Counted from the stretch's first letter, positions 34,044 to 44,961 are shown. The stretch: 57,700 bases of DNA from Gymnopilus junonius (GCA_015501075.1 JADNYJ010000221.1:1-57700), one strand, 5' to 3'. The notes: a model not told the origin generated them from the sequence alone. Program-made: numbers and translations.

Positions 34044-36053
34044 TTATCTGACACCTCGAGGAGGGCGGTTGAAGGCGAACACCATAGGATTAGCCTTCAA
34101 AAAGGAAACGAGCTGATCCAGATGAACTGGATAGTCATGACAATGTGTTGGGGACACGTTCGGAATAAGTGATCATGAGTTTGGGTATGGTGGCCGCACT
34201 TGCAACTGGTGGATTCAGGGATGTTGAATCGAGAATAATACTCCCTGATGGGAGCATGGTTAGTGATGGCACAAGTGACCCTTGTAAAGAGAGTTAAGTC
34301 GCTGCCCACATACTGAAGCCAAGGGCCACCTCGTTTGGCCCGTGGTTCGAGTCGACCCCCATCGAGGTCAGTGAGTGACAGGAATTGTCACCCTGAGTAT
34401 GAGGGTTGCTGGAACAGCTCTTTCCAGCCTTCCTCTGGGTTATCATTGCCGCCTTGCGCAGCAAGGCAAGTGAGTGTGGCATATTAGGCCCCACCGCTAC
34501 TGAGAGCTCAGTTGCCATGAGATGAGCTTGGTAGTGTATGCCCCACTTCAAAGAAGATGGGACATGGTGAAGAGAGATGTGGCGGCCAGGGCCCCTGGCC
34601 CACTACTCTGTAAGGGTGCGAATAACTGCCAAGGAATGACCCTGACTGGAATGCATGGAGGCATCAAGCAGGCTCCCCAGGGCTTTGGTGGAGTCCAACA
34701 TGATAATGATGTAGTCACAGTTGTCCATGGCACAGGCCCAGACAATTGCAGTACATAGGGAGTAAAGCTCAGCATCCTCTGTGAGAGCACTCCCAGCCAT
34801 GTAGCGAGATGCATGCACCTCAGCTCCTTGGTGAAATACAAGCAAAGCTGCAATAGCCTGCTTGTTCCGATTAGTGGCATGACTACCGTTGCCGACACTG
34901 ACCAGAGTGGACGGTTCCTGCTTCGAGGCTTCCCAGAAGCAGTCTAACCATTCGCACCAGAGCCCAACCTTATCCTTAGGTGCCAGGGTGATATCGAAGT
35001 GAATCCCATGATGTAATTCAAGGAAATGCCCACCAGGGTGGGCTTCTGGGGCAAATGGCTCCAGGGGCTCGCTGACAATATGGAGCATGTCATCCATGTC
35101 CATAACAGTACCCCACACCTTAGCGTGCTGTGGGGCCATCATAAAGGCAGTGGAGCAAGGGTGAGGACTTGCTCCTTTGGAGAAGGGCACACTCAAAAGG
35201 GAGTGCACCGGATGAGTATCTCATAGGGCTGCCATATGCAGAACACCAACTGCAGCAGCCCATTTCAAGACTAGGTGGATGGGGACCAGGCCCGCAAGGG
35301 CTTTGATCCCTCCCATAGGAGAGGTGCAGAATGCACCAGTGATCCAGAGCGCTGCATGCCTCTGCATGCTGGTCAGTAGTTTGATGGTTCCCTGGCACTT
35401 AGCACCTTGGAAGAACCACAATCGGAGGCCATATGTTGCAATAGGCAACACACAGGACCTGTAAAGCAGACACTTTTGCATGGGCATAAATAAGCCCCCT
35501 AGAAGAGTTACCAAGCATCCTCATCACCTTAACAGTGGTAAAGGACTTGGTGGAGTAGTACCAGACATGTTCATGAACGGTCAACTTCCGGTCAAAGAAG
35601 AAACCCAAGTACCGCCAAAATGGCTTGGGTGTCAGACGTTTGTCATGGGTGTAGGGAGCATACCCTAGATCCATGGATGGATTGAACTCAGAGTAAGAGT
35701 GATCAAAATGGAATAACTCCATCTTGTCATGCTCAAGAGTGAGGGCAAACTTTGTGAAGAGTTCAAAGATTACCGCATAGGATCTTTTCAGGGCTATGCA
35801 ATTGGCATTGAGTGTCTTTGACCTCACAATAAGTGTGCCATCATCAACATAAGAGAGCAGAGTGGTGTCGGAGACTGACGCATTCTGCATGAAAAGTTTC
35901 AGCACTGGTGCGAGGAAGAGTGCTGATAGGACTGGGGACAAAGCAGAGCCCTGCCCAACCCCTACATCAGCCTGTCGGGGATCAGATTGAAAGCCATTCC
36001 AGGCATAGGACATGGAATGGCCAACTAGGTATGATGAAAAGAATTCCACCACA
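34044..36053 (-). pseudogene. LINE ORF2: RT to C-terminus, decayed
   Basis: RT from VVEFFSSYLVGHSMSYAWNG with GVGQGSALSPVLSALF and SYVDDGTLIV; thumb region; a frame break near 35490 with an inserted TTTA; then AAFMMAPQHAKVWGTV; RNase H with changes at active-site positions (VSVGNGSHATN for VGDGSRPTD, IIMLDSTKALGS); finger CKCGHHTQTHDHLFRTC. Stop TAA at 34044-34046. Many CpG-type changes. Confidence 0.85.
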
Positions 36054-38673
36054 GGCATGAGATATAACATGCTCCATCTTTGAGAGATCCCAAAGGTGAG
36101 GCAGTTATTGGTGCACCAAACCATCCTGATTGGAAGGTAATGGTTTGGCCTTATCCCTCTGGACTCTGGCCATGTGTTCTGACCTACGTTTCGATGAGGC
36201 TGAACCCCTGGCGCCCTGCCATGCAATGTGATCTTATAGATCACCCCGATATCATGGTGGTTTCTCTGTTTACCAGAGATACCATTGTTAATTTACTGAA
36301 TGTGTATTCTGATGACAAACACATGGCTATCGACTTGCTCACCAAGCAGGCTGACTTTCTCCCAATGTATCATTACATGGGGGGTGACTTCAACTGTCAT
36401 TTGAGTAAGTAGGACCCTGGTGTCCTGCATCATCGGATGATGGCTAACAACCTGCTGAACACAGCAGCCACACTGGGACTGATGCTCAACTTGGCGGAGT
36501 GCGGCAGCATTCCACTGAGGATGCGGGCTTGCTCCTCATGCACCTGGTGCATGCAGGGTGGGCTCATGGTTTAAAGACCAGTGTCATTGCCTTTGACATG
36601 GCACAGTTCTTCCCATCCCTCAATCATGAAGTGTTGATTGCGATTCTCAGGAAGCAGGGCGTCCCTCCTAACATGGTGGAATTCTTTTCATCATACCTGG
36701 TCAGCCATTCCATGTCCTATGCCTGGAATGGCTTTCAATCTGACCCCCGACAGGCTGATGTAGGGGTTGGGCAGGGCTCTGCTTTGTCCCCAGTCCTATC
36801 AGCACTCTTCCTCGCACCAGTGCTGAAACTTTTCATGCAGAATGCGTCAGTCTCTGACACCACTCTGCTCTCTTATGTTGATGATGGCACACTTATTGTG
36901 AGGTCAAAGACACTCATGCCAATTGCATAGCCCTGAAAAGATCCTATGCAGTAATCTTTGAACTCTTCACAAAGTTTGCCCTCACTCTTGAGCACGACAA
37001 GATGGAGTTATTCCATTTTGATCACTCTTACTCTGAGTTCAATCCGTCCATGGATCTAGGGTATGCTCCCTACACCCATGACAAACGTCTGACGCCCAAG
37101 CCATTTTGGCGGTACTTGGGTTTCTTCTTTGACTGGAAGTTGACCGTTCATGAACATGTCTGGTACTACTCCACCAAGTCCTTTACCACTGTTAAGGTGA
37201 TGAGGATGCTTGGTAACTCTTCTAGGGGGCTTATGCCCATGCAAAAGTGTCTGCTTTACAGGTCTTGTGTGTTGCCTATTGCAACATATGGCCTCCAACT
37301 GTGGTTCTTCCAGGGTGCTAAGTGCCAGGGAACCATTAAGTTACTGACCAGCATGCAGAGGCATGCTATGCTCTAGATTACCAGTGCATTCCACACCTCC
37401 CCTATGGGAGGGATCGAAGCCCTTGCTGGCCTGGTCCCCATCCACTTAGTCTTGAAATATGCTACTGCAGTAGGTGTACTGTGCATGGCAGCCCTCTCGG
37501 ATACTCATCTGGTGTGCTCCCTTTTGAGTGCGCCCTTCTCCAAAGGAGCAAGTCCTCACCCTCGCTCTGCTGCCTTTATGATGGCCCCACAGCATGCTAA
37601 GGTGTGGGGTACTGTTATGGATGTGGATGACATGCTCCATGTTGTCAGCGAGCCTCTGGAGCCATTTGCTCCAGAAGCTCATCCTGGCGGGCAATTCCTT
37701 GAGTTACATCATGGATTTGCTTTGACATCACTCCGGCACCCAAGGATAAGGTTGGGCTCTGGCTCGAATGGTTAGACTGCTTCTGGGAGGCCTCGAAGTG
37801 GGAACCATCCACTCTGGTCTGTGTTGGTGATGGTAGTCACCCCACTGACTGGAGCAAGCAGGCTATTGTGGCTTTGCTTATATTTCACCAGGGTGCTGAG
37901 GTGCATGCATCTCACTACATGGCTGGGAGTGCTCTTGCAGAAGATGCGAGCTTTACTCCCTATGTACTGCAATTGTCTGGGCCTGTGCCATGGACAACTG
38001 TGACTACATTGTTATCATGTCAGACTCCACCAAGGCTTTGGGGAGTCTGCTTGATGCCTCTGTGCACTCCGGCCAGGGTCATTCCTTGGCAGTTATTCAT
38101 GCTCTTACAGAGTGGTGGGCCAGAGGCCCTGGCCGCCACATCTCTCTTCATCACGTCCCATCTTCCTTGAAGTGGGGCATACACTACCAAGCTCACCTTA
38201 TGGCAACTGAGCTATCCATAGCGGTGGGGCCTAATACACTGTACTCACTTGCCTCACTGTGCAAAGCAGCTGATGACAATCCGGGGGAGGGCTGGAAAGA
38301 GTTGTTCCAGCGACCTTCATATTCAGGGCAACAATTTTTGTCACTCACTGACCTCGACGGGGGTCGACTCAAACCATGGGCCAAACAAGGTGGTCCCTGG
38401 CTTCAATATGCTGGCAGTGACTTGACTCTCTTTATGAGGGTCTCTCATGCCATTACCAACCATGCTCCCATTGGGGAGTACTATTCTTACTTCAATATCC
38501 CGAAGCCACCAGCTGTGAGTGCAGACATCACCTCCAAACTCGCCTGCACCTTTTCCAGTCGTGTCCCCAACATGACCATCATGACTATCCAGTTTGTCTG
38601 GATCAGCTCATATCCTTCTTGAAAGCTAACCCCACATGTTCGCCTTCAACCGCCCTCCTCGAGGTGTGGATAA
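36054..38673 (+). pseudogene. LINE ORF2 with internal deletion
   Basis: APE part 36054-36486 (RDPKGEAVIGAPNHPDWKVM, TYVSMRLNPWRPAMQ, DTIVNLLNVYSDDKHMAIDL, YMGGDFNCHLSK then TAG at 36410-36412), joined at ACTGATGCT/CAACTTGG directly to the RT at RQHSTEDAGLLLMHL. About 1.1 kb (rest of APE, linker, RT fingers) is missing. RT (FDMAQFFPSLNHEVL, GVGQGSALSPVL, SYVDDGTLIV), a frame break near 36910, thumb, RNase H (GDGSHPTDWSKQ, AMDNCDYIVIMSDSTKA) and a damaged finger region. TAA at 38671-38673. Confidence 0.85.
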
Positions 38674-39248
38674 CTTGGTCAGGCAAGGTAGGCATTGTTC
38701 TGTTGGCTCATTTGGCGGTTGGGGTAGCCTCAGAACAGAGTCTAATACTTGGCAGGCTTTGGCTTTGCTGGGTTGAGGGTTTTTTTTTTTTTTTTTAAAT
38801 CAAGGATTTATATACCAGTGCGCGAAAGCAGTCCGGTCGCAGATATACATACACCCGAAGTAATCTACCATTAAACTATGCCTAGTGCGAGACTGGCTCT
38901 CGTGGGCCGACTTAGGACCATAAAACAATGGGCCCGTACTCTCGTTGATGCCCCGACCGAAGGGAGGGGTCCAACAAAGCAGTGGAAGGGCACCGGAAGG
39001 GGGCCTGCCAACCAAACTCACCAGCCCAGGATGCGCGCATACTGTGTTAGCCACTGAAGGCAGACCATTTCGGGTCGCCGAAGCAGGGGGCCACACTTGT
39101 CTGTCGATAGCGCCGAAGCTCCAGAACCCAGACCCCCACCCTCAACCCAGCAAAGCCGAAGCCCGCCAAGTATTAGGACTCTGTTCTGAGCGCACCCCAA
39201 ACCGCCGAATCCAGCCAGCAGGAACAGCACCTACCTTGCCCGACCAAG

Positions 39249-40056
39249 TTATCCGACACCCCGAGGGGGGCGGTTGAAGGCGAATACCATAGGATTTGCC
39301 TTCAAAAAGGATACGAGCTGATCCAGACGAACTGGATAGTCATGGCGGTCATGTTGGGGACACACCCGGAATAAGTGGTCCTGAGTCTGGGTATGGTAGC
39401 TGCACTTGCAACTGGTAGATTCAGGAATGTTGAATCGAGAGTAGTACTCCCCAATGGGAGCATGGTTGGTGATGGCGCGAGTGACTCTTGTAAAGAGAGT
39501 CAGGTCGCCGCCTGCAGCTTGAAGCCAGGGACCGCCTCGTTTGGCCCGTGGTTCGAGTCGACCCCCGTCGAGGTCGGTGAGTGACAAAAAATTGTCGCCC
39601 TGAATATGAGGGGTGCTGGAACAACTCTAGCCAGCCCTCCCCTGGATTATCGTCTGCTGCTTTGCGCAGAGAGGCAAGTGAATGTGGCGTGTTAGGCCCC
39701 ACCGCTACAGAGAGCTCAGTCGCCATGAGATGAGCTTGATAATGTATGCCCCACTTCAGAGAAGATGGGACATGATGGAGGGAGATGTGGCGGCCAGGGC
39801 CCCTGGTCCACCACTCCGTAAGGGCGCGGATCACAGCCAAGGAATGACCCTGGCCGGAATGCACGGAGGCATCAAGCAGACTCCCCAAAGCCTTGGTGGA
39901 ATCCGACAAGATAACAATGTAGTCACAATTGTCCATGGCACAAGCCCGGACAATTGCGGTATGAAGGGAATAGAGCTCTGCATCCTCTGCAAGAGCATTC
40001 CCAGCCATGTAGCGAGATGCATGCACCTCAACTCCCTGGCGAAAGACAAGCGAAGC
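39249..40056 (-). pseudogene. LINE ORF2 C-terminal part of the chimera
   Basis: From ASLVFRQGVEVHASRYMAGN through RNase H (AEDAELYSLHTAIV, IVILSDSTKALGS, LHHVPSSLKWGIHYQAH) to the finger CKCSYHTQTQDHLFRVC (second Cys of the first pair changed) and TAA at 39249-39251. One frameshift near 39590. Everything upstream of RNase H is replaced by the tRNA-headed unit. Confidence 0.85.
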
Positions 40057-41168
40057 CACGATATGAGATTTAGGGCACCCCTTGTGGGATGCCCTATTGG
40101 GAGATACTCGGGATTTCAGCAGGGAGTTATTACCCCACCTACTTTGCCAGCCGGCGCCGAAGGGGCTGGGTGCCAGAGGGTCGGACTTGTGCCCTCCCTA
40201 TTTGGTGCTGTGCCAGGGGCTTAGAGTGCCTGACATCTTACAGCGGGGCCAGGGTCGTCTTACTAAGGACTCACACCAAGCGGCTTTGCCAGCATTTGCC
40301 AGCCAGGGTCAGCTTACAGGTTGTTGCGGCTTTGCGCCCTACCAAGTAGGTACCTAGCCGTCCGGCACCCCTCATTGCCGTGACTCTTAGGACTACACTT
40401 TTCACTCCCAACACCCCGGATTCAACTTAAGCCAATGCTCGTGCTTATTATGCTGAGTTGACCGACAGAGGAGTTAGGTCTCTCGAGCCCGGATAGGGGG
40501 ACTGCCCCGTCCAGCTACGGCCCATTAGTGTCTGGGTGTCAAACCGGTCTTTACTTCCCGTCCCCAGGCATGAGGTTCGCTGGTGCCAACCGGCGCGGAT
40601 CCCCCCATGTCCTAGGTCTCTGCCTTGCCACGTTCATAACCCGGAGTGCCAATCCAGGAGTACAGATATGGTGACTAACGACCACACTACAGTTTTCATG
40701 TGGTGCTGGGTGCCCTGTCCCAGTTCCCACGGTGGCTTGCCTTAACCAAGGGGCAGCCAGGCCCACGGTGGCTAGGCCTTAACCAAGGGCCCAGCCCTAT
40801 CGGGTCGGGTTGTTATCAGGTCCGCTTCCTGGTCATTACCATGCCTTATCCTTTCGGACCCTTGTGGGCTAGGTCTGACTAAGCGATCTGCGGAACGCAC
40901 AGCCACAACCCTTAGGCTTTCACAGCTCAAATTGGTCCCCCAGTTATCATTGCCCCGAACCCTATGGCCTCCAGTCACAACCGGAAGTTTCCACTGGCCT
41001 ATGACCCTAGGTTAGTCAGCAGCGCAGTACCGCAGTGCCCCGTGACTTATACACCACGGTCCGAACTTATGGTATTCGGTATTGTGAAGGAATCGAACCC
41101 TCAACCTCTTGGGTGTTGGCACAGCCACCCTTAAGTGCAACGCAGTAGCCGCTAAGCCACCACGCCGC
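40057..41168 (-). ncRNA. Candidate Pol III-type tRNA-headed non-coding unit
   Basis: GC-rich, no ORF above about 70 codons on either strand that looks real, no similarity I recognise to rRNA, LINE or copia. The 5' 90 bp look like a class-II tRNA (see the promoter entry). At the 3' end of the unit a strong hairpin can form (GGGCACCC / GGGATGCCC, 40073-40094) just before the LINE junction. A SINE-like or other Pol III transcript is the best explanation; 1.1 kb is long for a SINE. A captured piece of host sequence beginning with a tRNA-derived repeat cannot be excluded. Confidence 0.5.
41089..41159 (-). promoter_or_regulatory. tRNA-like internal Pol III promoter (A and B boxes)
   Basis: Minus strand: A box TGGCTTAGCGGC (41159-41148; 11 of 12 to TRGCNNAGYNGG), starting 9 bases from the 5' end of the unit; B box GGTTCGATTCC (41099-41089; full match to GGTTCGANNCC), 48 bp further. 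Between them a GGGTG/CACCC stem gives the long variable arm of a Leu/Ser-type tRNA. The 5' GCGGCGT has no partner after the T arm, so it is not a tRNA gene. Confidence 0.7.
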
Positions 41169-41540
41169 TTGCTGGGTTGAGGGTGGGGGCTTTGGTTCTG
41201 GAGATTTGGCACTATCGACAGACCTTGTAGCCCCCTGCTTCGGCAACCCGAAATGGTCTGCCTTCAGTGGCTAACATAGTATGCGCACATCCTGGGCTGT
41301 CGGGTTTGGCTGGCGGACCCCCTTCGGTGCCCTCCCATCACTTTGTTGGACCCCTCCCTTTGGTCGGGGCATCAACAAGAGTACGGGTCCACTGTATTGT
41401 GGATCCAAGTTGGCCCGCGAGAGCCAGTCTCGCACTAGGCATAGTTTAATGGTAGATTACTTTGGGTGTATGTATATCTGTGACTGGACTGCTTTCGCAC
41501 ACCGGTATATAAATCCTTGATTTAAAAAAAAAAAAAAAAA

Positions 41541-43739
41541 GTCATATCTCATGCGAGGGTGGCTCTTGCAAAAAAATAATGTCAAAAGAATCTTTTAGAT
41601 GGTCTCTAGAAGTACATCGATATGCCCATAATTCTGGTTACAATTATACGAAATGATTCTAATGTCCTCCTTTCTTCTCATTATCAAGCTAAAGGAGGGA
41701 CGTTAGACATCAAGGTCTGGAGTGTGCATCGTTCACATACCTCGTGGTATTTAGCTATGATCAAATCATGATCAAAGCAGTGTTCCCAGAACTTGCAGTT
41801 GCATCCTGTGGCAGGGTGCTCGCCCCAGCAATTTGGGCAGCGGGCCTTGTGGGGGCATGGCTCACCCACTGGGGTAGGGTGGTGCATACCGTCCGAGTCC
41901 GGCGGGGGCCAGTTGCAGCAAGGCACAAGAGTGCGATGCTCATCAGTGGCATGAGGCCCACTGCACTGTGCACAGTGGCACTGGTGGGCCCTACAATCCT
42001 TGGTGAGATGACCCCAGCACTGGCACATGGGGACACCTCAACAGGCAGCAGCTGGCTTAACATAAAGCAGCTCATCTTTGTAGTGAAAAGCTTTGTTAAA
42101 AAGCATCTTCACAGTTCATCCAGTCTGGGAGTCCCAGATCTCAAAGTAGCAGTCAAACTTAGAGCTCTTTGCTGATTGACGTATGAGGCACGCGTGCCCT
42201 GCAAAGGTATGCCTGAAAAGAGAGGGGCCTTTTGAGTGCCCTCTTAATGTCAGCGATGGTGGTGACGGTCTTCTGAAAAACATCCGAATAGTAAGGGACA
42301 TCCAAAACCTTCAAGAAGGCTTTGGACATCGGCAATCTGACCCAAGGTGTCAACCCCTTATATTCATCAGAGGTGCCTTGGACAATGTTATAGATAGCAC
42401 CCTGGAGGAGCATGAGCTCATCATTCATGGGTACATGGTTGGTGTGCAGAGCCCACCCACAATAGGTGGGTTCCACAGAAGTGATCTGAATATTGAATCG
42501 GTCAAGAGCCATCATCCAGTTGACCTCATCAACCAGTGTAGCAAGTATAACATTCTTCGGCTTGAAGTCATTGAACACCACGAGGACTTGGTGGTGAGTT
42601 GGGCCCACCGTGACAATGTCCAGCCCTTTAGACTTGGCTGGGGTAGAGGGTCTAGTTGGGCCTGAAGCGGCCTGGGTCCAGGTTTGTGGTACCATTTGAG
42701 TGACTGCACACTCAAAATAGTGATTAGTAAGTGGTCCGTGGGTCGAGGATCCCAGAACTGGTGTCCGGAGTTTTGAGGTGAAGGAACGCTTGGGGTGGGA
42801 GGAGAGGGGAATGGGAGGGGGCCCTGGAGGGGGTGGCCTCTGATATTGAACCAGCTTAGCCTTCTGTTTGTGAGGCTGAAGCTTGGTATGAGCGGGAGTG
42901 GGAGCAGGTGCCTTGGGAGGCACCTTGGGTTCTGCTGGAGGGCCAGTCTGCTTTGGGGGGCAGTCTGGGAAGATGAGGGCTCTAGAGGGGGAGCAGAAGC
43001 TTCTCCTCGAGTCTTTGTGAGATCTTGATACATGAGGTCCACTAGGGAACTATCTGAATTGATAAGGTTGCAGATGATAGACCATCTAAGAGATGGTGAT
43101 CGTGCGCTGACACCCGTGGCCTCCTTGGCCCAAGGGGAAGTAGTGACCGAATTCACTATCTTAGTGAAAAGGCCGGCATAATCAGGGTGATCTGCCCCTG
43201 ATAAAGTAGAGGGACCATTGGTTATCATAAATGAACCAATGGTCTTCAGTGACTCCGCCACAGCAACCCAGTCCCCCTCCGGTCCTGTGAGGAAAAGGGC
43301 AGTAGGCTGCGGCTCTGGAGAAGCACTTGGGAGAGGAAAATGAATGGTATCATCCTCCTCCCCCATGGAAGCAATGGGAGTAGTGGCCCACAAATAGATC
43401 ACTGACCGAGACTCAGCCTCCTCCCACTCATGAGGAGCAGGGGTGGATGAAGCATATCTCTCTCGAACAGATCGAGAGGACGAAGAACCCTCAGGGGTTG
43501 GAGACTTGGTACTCAAAGCTCTGATGGATGGTAAACACCCACCAGAGGCAGAGAGAGAGGGGCACTTGGGCAGGGATGATGATGATCGCTTGGACATCGA
43601 CTTGCACTAAAGGTGCATACACACTCGAATAGCAATGAACACTATCCAAGTACCAGATTGCAGGTTGTTGAAGAGAGTTGTGGTGTTGCAAGTATATCGA
43701 CATTTTGCGATGATGGTGGTCTGTGGGAAAGAAGGGATG
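41541..43739 (-). mobile_element. LINE 5' part (5' UTR, ORF1, APE start)
   Basis: Reads leftward from the conserved 5' end (reverse complement CATCCCTTCTTTCCC, ending at 43739) through a 142-bp 5' UTR and ORF1 into the first codons of ORF2 (MRRKEDIRIISYN equivalent, about 41681), and is cut at 41541 in the APE domain at GCATGAGATATGAC. The plus arm at 36054 starts at the same ORF2 position, so the two are probably halves of one original LINE. Confidence 0.85.
41684..43597 (-). pseudogene. LINE ORF1, best-preserved N-terminus
   Basis: ATG at 43597 opens a 361-codon frame (MSKRSSSSLPKCPSLSASGG...), the longest readable ORF1 N-terminus in the window: Ser/Thr/Pro-rich, with acidic SMGEEDDTIHFPLPSASPEP and GADHPDYAGLFTKIVNSV. 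Frameshift near 42900; the middle (NDFKPKNVILATLVDEVN, KAFLKVLDVPYYSDVFQK) continues to about 42160. Another break precedes the knuckles: the first (CQ.CWGHLTKDC) is shortened by a deletion, then CAQCSGPHATDEH and CPNCWGEHPATGC. It ends in TGA at 41684-41686, one codon before the usual TAA (CGA to TGA). Confidence 0.85.
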
Positions 43740-43764
43740 ATGGGTTATGGTGCCAGGCCAGGGT

Positions 43765-44679
43765 TCACAGTAGTGAGTAATTGGGATCAATAACAAGAGC
43801 ACAGTTGGTTTCACAGAAGAAGTATTGGGTGAGGCCTCGCAGGATTTGGGTAAGAGCAAGGACAATATGAGCTATTTCTACCAATCCTACTTGAAGGAGC
43901 AAGTAGAATGTTCCGTCCTCCAGCTGATGGGTAAGGATGTCATTTGCCATGAACAGTGCATTGCAGAATCCAACGACAGCTGATTGGAGGTCTTCCCAAA
44001 GGCAAAGTTTGTGTGGGCTGTGCCACCTAAGGAGAATATTGTGTAACATAATTGTTTCTTCCAGAGGCCTGTTAGGCATGAGGCAATTAACTACCCTGAA
44101 TGCATATAGAGGGTCGATATCCAGTTCAGGGTCAAATGGCTCACAGTACTTATGAACCAAAGTGTGAAGGGCTTCATCATAAATGGGATGGTCATTCATG
44201 AAGGCGATACCCTCAAAGATAAGAACAGGGGGTTCTTCTTTGTAGTCACCATCTGCAGGAGGAGGTCAATTCGGAAGCACAGTACTTGCGGACCCAAAGC
44301 TCATGAGCGAGGCGAGAGAGGGGATGGAAGAGGAAGCCAAATTGGAGATAGGTTCGGTCATTGCAGCACGTCTGTTAGGTGCTTCCTCCACAGTGACACG
44401 AGAGCCCAATCGCTTGCCCCTGACAGCACTATGAGCAGTTGTAGTATTGGGAGCAATGATGGGTCCTTTGAGTGGCAGCGGAGGTGAAGCTCTGGCATTG
44501 GCCTCCTGGTCAGGTACTTCTTCCATCATAACTCGCTTGCTAGAAGCTTTCCTCTGAGCTACCAGAGCTTGGACCTGAGGAGCTTCACCAGCATTCCTGG
44601 AATTCTGGGTAGTACAACTGCCTGCTTTGGCTGGCAGTTGACTTGTAGTGTTGGTAGGATTAGCCTTCCCAAGAACCAT
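43765..44679 (-). pseudogene. Hypothetical gene with one internal stop
   Basis: One minus-strand frame from MVLGKANPTNTTSQLPAKAG at 44679 to TAA at 43765, interrupted only by TGA at 44266-44268. The N-terminal half is low complexity (Ala/Ser/Pro with basic patches GKRLGSR). The C-terminal half looks folded: VLIFEGIAFMNDHPIYDEAL, HTLVHKYCEPFDPELDIDPL, MLHNILLRWHSPHKLCLWED and a hydrophobic stretch FYLLLQVGLVEIAHIVLAL. About 300 codons. I do not recognise a family. It lies between two LINEs and may be host or transposon cargo. The 3' end is only 25 bp from the LINE 5' end at 43739. Confidence 0.5.
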
Positions 44680-44961
44680 AGCGAGGGGATTGAAGAAGGT
44701 GATATGAAGAGGTGTAAAGTTGTCAGGAGGAAACTGAGCACATTACAAACTGGAAGGGACTATGAAAATTTTGGGCAATAAGGGCACATCCAGGGGCCCC
44801 TAGCTCAACATGAGGCAGTAGACTGAATTTTTAAGCAAGCTAGTAGCGAAGGCCAACTAAGCATCCACACCAGGGATGGTCCCTTTCCTGGGAAGCCAGT
44901 CAAGCTGGAGAAACATTACCAGGGTCAATAACCACTAGCAAGCAGTGAGAACTCATCATCT
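44680..44961. other. Flank of the outer LINE, no gene recognised
   Basis: Possible 5' region of the minus-strand hypothetical gene; no convincing exon. It ends ACTCATCATC, the target at which the outer LINE inserted; the matching TSD copy would lie beyond the window or has been lost. Confidence 0.3.

Larger units (their letters stand above)
33082..36053 (-). mobile_element. LINE minus arm of an inverted pair, with solo LTR
   Basis: Oligo-T at 33082-33097, 3' UTR to 34043 (interrupted by a solo LTR at 33494-33990), ORF2 RNase H and RT up to 36053. It ends abruptly inside the RT (VVEFFSSYLVG), head to head with a plus LINE. It shares rare variants with that arm (LFMQNASVSDT, TLIVRSKTL, FDHSYSEF, LTVHEHVWYY, VKVMRML). 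Confidence 0.8.
38780..41168 (-). mobile_element. Chimeric retroinsertion: tRNA-headed unit joined to LINE 3' end
   Basis: Flanked by TTGCTGGGTTGAGGG at 38765-38779 and 41169-41183 (15 bp, perfect). Read on the minus strand: a tRNA-like head begins exactly at the insertion border (41168), a 1,112-bp non-coding body runs to 40057, then LINE sequence from ORF2 RNase H (40056) to the 3' UTR and oligo-T (38780-38795). One TSD pair encloses both parts, so they entered together as one reverse-transcribed molecule. Template switching from LINE RNA to another RNA during target-primed reverse transcription is the simplest origin. Confidence 0.8.
36054..41540 (+). mobile_element. LINE plus arm of the inverted pair, with a 2.4-kb insertion
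   Basis: Starts inside the APE domain at GGCATGAGATATAAC and runs through RT, RNase H and the 3' UTR to poly(A) at 41524-41540. The 3' UTR is interrupted at 38780-41168 by an insertion with a 15-bp TSD; removing it restores a continuous 3' UTR. The first ~14 bases are the inverted copy (one mismatch) of the bases after the poly(A) (GTCATATCTCATGC, 41541-41554). An internal deletion joins the APE part to the RT at about 36486. Confidence 0.85.

Noticed and set aside
36054..36486. Twin-priming 5' inversion of the minus LINE
   Set aside because: The plus arm does not stop after the APE part but continues to its own 3' UTR and poly(A), and the inverted overlap equals a TSD.
40082..40357. Small ORFs in the tRNA-headed unit
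   Set aside because: Two overlapping frames of under 92 codons without motifs, in GC-rich sequence; no sign of coding.
41076..41168. Functional tRNA gene
   Set aside because: A and B boxes are good, but the 5' acceptor strand has no partner after the T arm.
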